A stretch of 52,229 nt of DNA from a virus, in the IMG/VR virus record IMGVR_UViG_3300029787_000064, positions 1-52,229 of that record; one strand, 5' to 3'. Shown here piece by piece: positions 47,448 to 52,229 of this stretch. The notes beneath the pieces are model-generated. The model was not told where the DNA came from. It ran no database searches and saw nothing but the letters and a program-made list of their open reading frames with translations. Made by a program: the position numbers and the translations under genes. Each line of letters starts with the position of its first letter. Positions within the stretch are counted from its first letter, which is position 1.

Positions 47448-49847
47448 TTATCCTTTCACTTCTTTTAGAGCTGCTATGTCTCTTTTTGTTTGGTCATTTT
47501 GATTTGCTATTTCTTCTTGTTGGTCAAGTCTTTGTTGATCAAGAAGTACGTCATTTCTCTCTTTGTCTTGTTTAAACTGCTGATTTGCTTCAAACTGTTG
47601 CTCTTTTTGAGCTAACTCTTGACCTTTAAGAGCTAACTCTTGTTTTCTAATAGATACAAGAGGATCTTCACTAGGAGGTGGAGTAATTGATTGTGCGTAT
47701 TGCTCACTCACTTCACTAGATATTTCAGCAGCCCTTGAAGCCACTTGTGTTTGAAATTGTTGCATTGCGTTTGGATCTTGTTGCATCATGACTTGTTGCT
47801 CTGGTGTCATATTAGCAGTGATCTCTTGTTGTGCTTGTATCTCTGACATCATAGCTATGTGTTCAGATATATGTCCTTGCAATGTCATGACAATTGAAGC
47901 ATTTGATTGAGCTATTGGCGTTGCAATCATAGCTAAATGAGCAGATATGTGTGCTTGATGATTTTGCTCTGGAAACGCTTGCAATCTTGCACCTCTTAAT
48001 GCCTCCTGATTTTCTTTAGCTGGATTCATGGGCATCGGCTGTGGGGGAGGTTGCAACACAGAATCAATATTAGTAACTCCTAATGCTTCATACATTTTTC
48101 TATAGGCTTGATACATTCCATTTTGCCCATGAATTTCTGGATTACTTTGTGCTAGTTGTAATTGTGTTTGTGCTAATGCAATTCTTTGTGACATAGAAAA
48201 AATGTTTGGGTCTGATACAGGTAATACATCTATTCTCTGATCAAAGTCAGATTGCTTTATCTCTGGTGGAGCACCTGGCACTTGATAAGGATACATTGGA
48301 GCACCCATTGCAAATATTCTTGCCAATATTTTAAATTCAATCTTTTGTGAATAATGTAACCTTTTATGTATGGCAGACATTACTTTTGTGCCACGTTCCA
48401 TAATAGCCATTGTTGTGCCTACAGGTGTATTGCCTTGCATATCACCGACTTTCATGTCAGCCATAGAAGCAAAACGTCTACCTGAGTCTATCAATGTCCC
48501 TAATAGTGAATATAAAGTTTGTGATGGCTCTTTAAAAGGCAATGGCATTATAGCTTGACGTAAATCCATACCAACCATGTCAACATCTCTAAACTCACCT
48601 GGATTAAGCGGTGTCTCATCATCTCTTATACGAGCACCTCTTGCTTTAAATCCAGCAGGTAAATTCGATAATGTACCAGCATCTATTAATTGTCTAAGTA
48701 TTGATGTAGAAGCTCTTGATAAGCCTCCTATCATATGTGTAAGACCAAAGCCATAAAACCCAAGACCAGGCAAAAACTTATAGTGCACAAAATAAGGGAT
48801 CTTACTGCGTAACGGATCGGCTTCGTTGAAATTCCTTTTGATTGATAATACTTCACCAGATTTCTCCACAATTGTGACGATATAAGGCATCTTTAATCCA
48901 GTGTTTTCGCCCATTTGGTTTTGATCTTCAAAACCTGGCAAATCTAAATCGGTGTGTATTTCGTATAATGTTAATTCTTCGTTGTAACTTGACTCTGAAT
49001 GTATGCCTTCAATATCTTTGATTGTTTCTCTTACCTCATCATAATTAGCTCCATCGGAGTCAGATGTAGGCAACTCAATATCCTTGTAAAACCCAGATAG
49101 TTGCAACTTTCTTATTTCATTCGAGTCCATGCGTATAACATGACAAATCCTCGTGGAAGTTTTTAAATCTGTCGCATTGTAAGGAACAATTAAGTCCTCT
49201 GCATGAACAAACTTAGAAACTGCTCTTTGCAACGAAGGGTCAAAATAAACTTTTTTAAATGATGAACCTACAATCGGAAGATAAAATAACATTTGATCTA
49301 ATTCAGGATCATATTCTTCCATCTCGTAAGTTATCTGATAATTCATGTAATTTTTTACACGTTCAGCCTGTGCTAAAACTTCTGGATTATCTTGTCCTAT
49401 AACGGCTGTCTTAACAGGACCTCCAGCAGGTAATAATTCTCTATATGCTTGTGCTTGAAACTGTGTAACAGATTCAGCAAGTAATGGGTGAACAATGCCA
49501 GAAGCACCTTCAAAAGGCTCTGCTCTGTCCTCATAGTTCATTCCGAGTAATTCTAATCCACTTTTGTACTGATCTTCCCACTCTTTTCGTGAGTTTATAT
49601 CTTCTTGTACTTCATTAACAATTTCAGAAGATATTCGACCAAGTTCAGTTTCTTCAACAAATTCTGCAAGGTTGGCATTAAAAGGCACTTGTATTGGAGC
49701 TATCTGCTCTTCAATCTCACCAATAACAACAGATCCATCATCCATCTCTGTGACGTTTGGTGCTAACTCAGCTTCTTCTATTTCAACAGATGTGACACCA
49801 TCAGGTGCATCTATATTCTCAACTCCGTCTACCTTTTCGACTGCCAT
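47448..49847 (-). CDS. Portal protein
   Basis: In this 799-residue protein, RKEWEDQYKSGLELLGMNYE, PFEGASGIVHPLLAESVTQF, LLPAGGPVKTAVIG, YDPELDQMLFYLPIVGSSFK, LPGLGFYGFGLTHMIGGLSR and QLIDAGTLSNLPAGFKARGA are typical of the large portal proteins of marine podovirus-like phages. The last ~170 residues are Gln/Met-rich and coiled-coil (barrel-like extension). It forms the dodecameric DNA entry ring for TerL. Confidence 0.85.
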   Translation of the reverse strand: MAVEKVDGVENIDAPDGVTSVEIEEAELAPNVTEMDDGSVVIGEIEEQIAPIQVPFNANLAEFVEETELGRISSEIVNEVQEDINSRKEWEDQYKSGLELLGMNYEDRAEPFEGASGIVHPLLAESVTQFQAQAYRELLPAGGPVKTAVIGQDNPEVLAQAERVKNYMNYQITYEMEEYDPELDQMLFYLPIVGSSFKKVYFDPSLQRAVSKFVHAEDLIVPYNATDLKTSTRICHVIRMDSNEIRKLQLSGFYKDIELPTSDSDGANYDEVRETIKDIEGIHSESSYNEELTLYEIHTDLDLPGFEDQNQMGENTGLKMPYIVTIVEKSGEVLSIKRNFNEADPLRSKIPYFVHYKFLPGLGFYGFGLTHMIGGLSRASTSILRQLIDAGTLSNLPAGFKARGARIRDDETPLNPGEFRDVDMVGMDLRQAIMPLPFKEPSQTLYSLLGTLIDSGRRFASMADMKVGDMQGNTPVGTTMAIMERGTKVMSAIHKRLHYSQKIEFKILARIFAMGAPMYPYQVPGAPPEIKQSDFDQRIDVLPVSDPNIFSMSQRIALAQTQLQLAQSNPEIHGQNGMYQAYRKMYEALGVTNIDSVLQPPPQPMPMNPAKENQEALRGARLQAFPEQNHQAHISAHLAMIATPIAQSNASIVMTLQGHISEHIAMMSEIQAQQEITANMTPEQQVMMQQDPNAMQQFQTQVASRAAEISSEVSEQYAQSITPPPSEDPLVSIRKQELALKGQELAQKEQQFEANQQFKQDKERNDVLLDQQRLDQQEEIANQNDQTKRDIAALKEVKG

Positions 49848-49851
49848 AATT

Positions 49852-50241
49852 TTACCTTACTTTAAATTTGCCACCAGCTCTAGCCATGCCCATGCCTTTA
49901 CAGACACCACCACCAGAACCCATCTTAACAGGTCCACCATCTTCAAATTTTTCAGCTAATGCTGGATCCATTTTCTTTTGCACTTCTTCTGGTAACTTTG
50001 AAAAGCCTTTAAACTTTGAAGGAACAGCTTCTCCTCCAGATTCCATTTCTTTTGCTTTTACTTTATCAATAGCCTCTGCTAATCCACCATCTTTTTTACC
50101 TAACAATTTTCGTAATTCAATTTTGACTATTTGTGGTAGATTTCTTAAAGGATCTGCAGCTATTGCAGCATCAGCCAAAGTGCTTCCACTACCTTGTCCA
50201 AATCCTGCTTTTTTATCAGCTTTTCTTGTTTTACCTGGCAT
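49852..50241 (-). CDS. 129-residue Gly/Lys-rich protein between terminase and portal
   Basis: GGAGAGTAAA precedes ATG 50241. It contains KTRKADKKAGFGQGSGSTLA, IVKIELRKLLGKKDGG and a C-terminal Gly/Met stretch (GPVKMGSGGGVCKGMGMARA). Common marine phage type; unknown function. Confidence 0.55.
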   Translation of the reverse strand: MPGKTRKADKKAGFGQGSGSTLADAAIAADPLRNLPQIVKIELRKLLGKKDGGLAEAIDKVKAKEMESGGEAVPSKFKGFSKLPEEVQKKMDPALAEKFEDGGPVKMGSGGGVCKGMGMARAGGKFKVR

Positions 50242-50242
50242 T

Positions 50243-50686
50243 TTACTCTCCTGTCTCTGGGTTAATTTGTATTGATCTTGTCATATTTACAACTCCACCC
50301 TTGCTCATCATTTTAGGCATAATTGTATTTTTTTCAATAGACATTCCTCTAGGCGTTGTTATCGAAGCACTTTGGACTGATATCTTAATAGGCTTTGTCT
50401 TTATTTTCTTAACTGACTTAGCACCTTTTTTAAGTTTAGCCGTTGTCCTCGCTGATTCTTTTCTTCTCTTGTCACCAAAAGGATCAGCAGAAGCCAAGCC
50501 ACCTAATCTGAACAACTTTAGCTGTTTTATTTTGCCAGGATTAACTTGTTTTATTTTAGACCCTTTATCAAACATACGATTATTTGTATCTTTTCCTCTT
50601 GCTTGCAAGTCTTTGTAAACCATGTCTCTGTCAGCTTGCTCACTTGCAAGACCTACAAATTTGCTAAAGTCTTTTTTGCCTGGCAC
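50243..50686 (-). CDS. 147-residue basic protein with GTG start
   Basis: The start is GTG 50686 overlapping the upstream stop (TAGTG). DFSKFVGLASEQADRDM, then KIKQLKLFRLGGLAS and a Lys/Arg-rich middle, ending MPKMMSKGGVVNMTRSIQIN. The SKGGVVNM string resembles GGVV/GGEVMDM strings in the neighbouring small proteins. Unknown function. Confidence 0.55.
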   Translation of the reverse strand: MPGKKDFSKFVGLASEQADRDMVYKDLQARGKDTNNRMFDKGSKIKQVNPGKIKQLKLFRLGGLASADPFGDKRRKESARTTAKLKKGAKSVKKIKTKPIKISVQSASITTPRGMSIEKNTIMPKMMSKGGVVNMTRSIQINPETGE

Positions 50687-50967
50687 TACTTCATACCTTT
50701 AAACTGACCACCACGACCTGGCACAACACCACCCATGTTCATCTTTTTGATTTTACCACCATCCATCATACCGACAGGTTGTGATTTTGTCATGTCCATG
50801 ACTTCGCCACCCATTTCCATTCCAGATATTTCTCTTATGGCTTTCTTCATGCCTTTTTCATCTTTTATATCAATTGGTGGTTTTGGTTTTGATTTTCCAC
50901 CTTTAACATCTTCAAGGATTTTTTTTAATTCAGTTAACCCTTTTAACATTGTTTCTTTATCTGACAT
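50686..50967 (-). CDS. 93-residue protein next to TerL
   Basis: ATG 50967 overlaps the TerL stop (TAATG). A helical start (MLKGLTELKKILEDVKGGKS), MKKAIREISGMEMGGEVMDM and a Met/Gly-rich end (KIKKMNMGGVVPGRGGQFKG). Unknown function; in this slot one might expect a small terminase, but no helix-turn-helix is seen. Confidence 0.55.
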   Translation of the reverse strand: MSDKETMLKGLTELKKILEDVKGGKSKPKPPIDIKDEKGMKKAIREISGMEMGGEVMDMTKSQPVGMMDGGKIKKMNMGGVVPGRGGQFKGMK

Positions 50968-52229
50968 TAGTAATACTCCATCTTTCTTCTATAAATTGGT
51001 TCGTCTTGATCGTCATCAGGAGTAGTAATAAAACCACCCTGTCTAAATCTTAGTATAGCCTGTGTCATCGAATCTGCCAAGTCATCAAAATCACCATGTG
51101 GAAAACTTGCACATTCTTCAACAACCTCTTCTGCAAAATTAGCATCGGGTCTCCATACCATACCACTTTCAAACACAGGTGCACAAGCATTCATTCTTGC
51201 AAACTTATCTGCACCCTTGCTTGGTGTGAAAGGAGTTACAGGTATACCCATACGTCTTAGCTCTTGTGTGAGTGGTGTACCACTTGCTTTTTGCTCAATC
51301 AATATCATGTCAGGATCATATGCTTCGCACAGTTCTTGTGCTTTAAGCTTGAGTTCTGGAAAATCCCAACGACCTTTTTCTGCGTCAAGCAAGATGATGG
51401 CATCTCCTTCTCCCTCAACAGGTGTAAAAATACCCCAAGTAGTAATAGCACTATAATCAGAACGCTCAGTCTTCGTGAAAGCCGTGTCATATGATTGTAT
51501 GATGTATGAGCACACAGGCGGCTCAGAACGATCCCAAACATTCCACCATTCCCTTTTTATAATTGCACCCTCTTCAGCAGTAGGGTTTTGCATATATTGT
51601 GAGTTCCATTTTGACACAGGTATCGAAGATTTAACAGCCTCTAATTCTTCTTTTGACCAATATTCTTCCCATAATACATTACCTGTGTCTGGAAATATCG
51701 CAGGAAACTCTACAACTTCCCACCTGTCAGCACCACCTTCTGTCTGCTTTTGTAACACTCTTGCCGTTAAATCTTTAATACCCCAACGTGTCATCACAAT
51801 AATAATTGATCCACCTGGTTGTAATCTTTGTCTCGGACCTGATGTATACCAATCGTAAATGCTATCCAATGCCGTTGGACTTAAAGCATCTTGTTCAGAA
51901 ACAGGATCGTCAATAATGAGCAGATCAGCACCTCGTCCAGCCAAAGCACCTCCAACACCAACGGCATAATACTCACCCCCACTATTTGTTGACCATCTGC
52001 CTGCAGCTTTAGCATCTGAAGCAAGCTTTACATCAGGGAAAATGTCTCTGAAATCTTCGCTATCAATTAAATTTTTAACCTTACGACCAAAACCCACGGC
52101 AAGTTCAGCCGTGTGTGTTGCTTGAATTATCTTTAAATCAGGACGTTTGCCCATCAGCCATGCAGGAAATAAATAACTTGCAAATTCAGACTTCGTATGT
52201 CTGGGAGGCATATTGACAATCAAACGCTT
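50967..52229 (-). CDS. terL: Terminase large subunit, 5' end cut by window edge
   Basis: The frame is open to the last base (KRLIVNMPPRHTKSEFASYL), so the N-terminus is missing and the apparent TTG at 52223 is not the start. MPPRHTKSEFAS is the adapted Walker A of this terminase group. ADLLIIDDPVSEQDAL is Walker B with the catalytic acid. The C-terminal nuclease has D in IIQSYDTAFT, E in ILIEQKASG and D in HGDFDDLADS. It cuts and pumps DNA through the portal. The gene heads the visible late operon. Confidence 0.9.
   Translation of the reverse strand, partial: KRLIVNMPPRHTKSEFASYLFPAWLMGKRPDLKIIQATHTAELAVGFGRKVKNLIDSEDFRDIFPDVKLASDAKAAGRWSTNSGGEYYAVGVGGALAGRGADLLIIDDPVSEQDALSPTALDSIYDWYTSGPRQRLQPGGSIIIVMTRWGIKDLTARVLQKQTEGGADRWEVVEFPAIFPDTGNVLWEEYWSKEELEAVKSSIPVSKWNSQYMQNPTAEEGAIIKREWWNVWDRSEPPVCSYIIQSYDTAFTKTERSDYSAITTWGIFTPVEGEGDAIILLDAEKGRWDFPELKLKAQELCEAYDPDMILIEQKASGTPLTQELRRMGIPVTPFTPSKGADKFARMNACAPVFESGMVWRPDANFAEEVVEECASFPHGDFDDLADSMTQAILRFRQGGFITTPDDDQDEPIYRRKMEYY

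Noticed and set aside
1-52229. Window as a complete circular genome, since the edge genes join in frame
   Set aside because: Joining the left-edge virion gene to the right-edge TerL would fuse two unrelated truncated proteins; frame agreement has a one-in-three chance. The window is more likely an internal fragment.

Overview
The window is a 52 kb fragment of an AT-rich tailed-phage genome. Nearly every gene lies on the minus strand, so gene order and transcription run from high to low coordinates. Head, tail and hypothetical families are of the kind typical of uncultured marine phages. They include LamG/SPRY-type fibre proteins, small basic Cys-containing proteins, a phage GroES, a 3-TM holin of the gene-transfer-agent type, an SU10-like adaptor and a P22-gp10-like tail protein. 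I see no tape measure, tail tube or sheath, which points to a short-tailed (podovirus-like) particle. The host cannot be named from this sequence; a marine proteobacterium is the most likely guess. The window is cut inside a gene at both ends: the 5' part of the large terminase is missing at the right edge and the 3' part of a virion protein at the left edge.

Late region (52.2 to 18.9 kb), in transcription order: TerL; three small basic/Gly-rich proteins; portal; two overlapping small genes; membrane proteins and holin; a zinc-ribbon peptide; a GroES-like co-chaperonin; scaffold; a head protein; the major capsid protein, followed by an intrinsic terminator; further head proteins and a string of small basic proteins; head-tail connectors; a repeat-rich virion protein with a cupredoxin-like segment; fibre proteins; a tail hub whose reading frame is interrupted by one TAA; four to five ejection/internal virion proteins; and a T4-type lysozyme.

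Replication and recombination region (18.7 to 10.6 kb): DUF1064-type nuclease, Sak4-like ATPase, SSB-like protein, SF2 helicase, Cas4/RecB-like exonuclease with Fe-S cysteines, and a Toprim primase fused to a RepA-like helicase. One ribbon-helix-helix gene at 18.7 kb is the only convincing plus-strand protein gene.

Accessory/early region (10.5 to 1.4 kb): many small genes in short transcription units. Each unit has its own sigma70-like promoter, and most end in an intrinsic terminator. Ten promoters (nine minus, one plus) carry the same pseudo-palindrome, roughly GYAATSATTRC, between -35 and -10, which looks like a shared operator. Recognisable genes here are an amidoligase, a gamma-glutamylcyclotransferase-like enzyme, a small-terminase-like protein far from TerL, an ImmA/IrrE-like metallopeptidase and an XRE-family regulator.

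Three layers of non-coding structure stand out. First, a palindrome CGAACAATTGTTCG and its half CGAACAATT occur at about 33 places, in genes in several reading frames and between genes, with six copies at 74 to 96 bp spacing in a GC-rich array at 6.9 to 7.4 kb. Second, GC-rich dyad-symmetric blocks carrying this motif sit between the terminator of one early unit and the promoter of the next. Third, a plus-strand promoter at 5.1 kb is followed at once by a terminator hairpin whose loop is a perfect 15-nt complement of the amidoligase ribosome-binding site, a good candidate for a tiny regulatory RNA.
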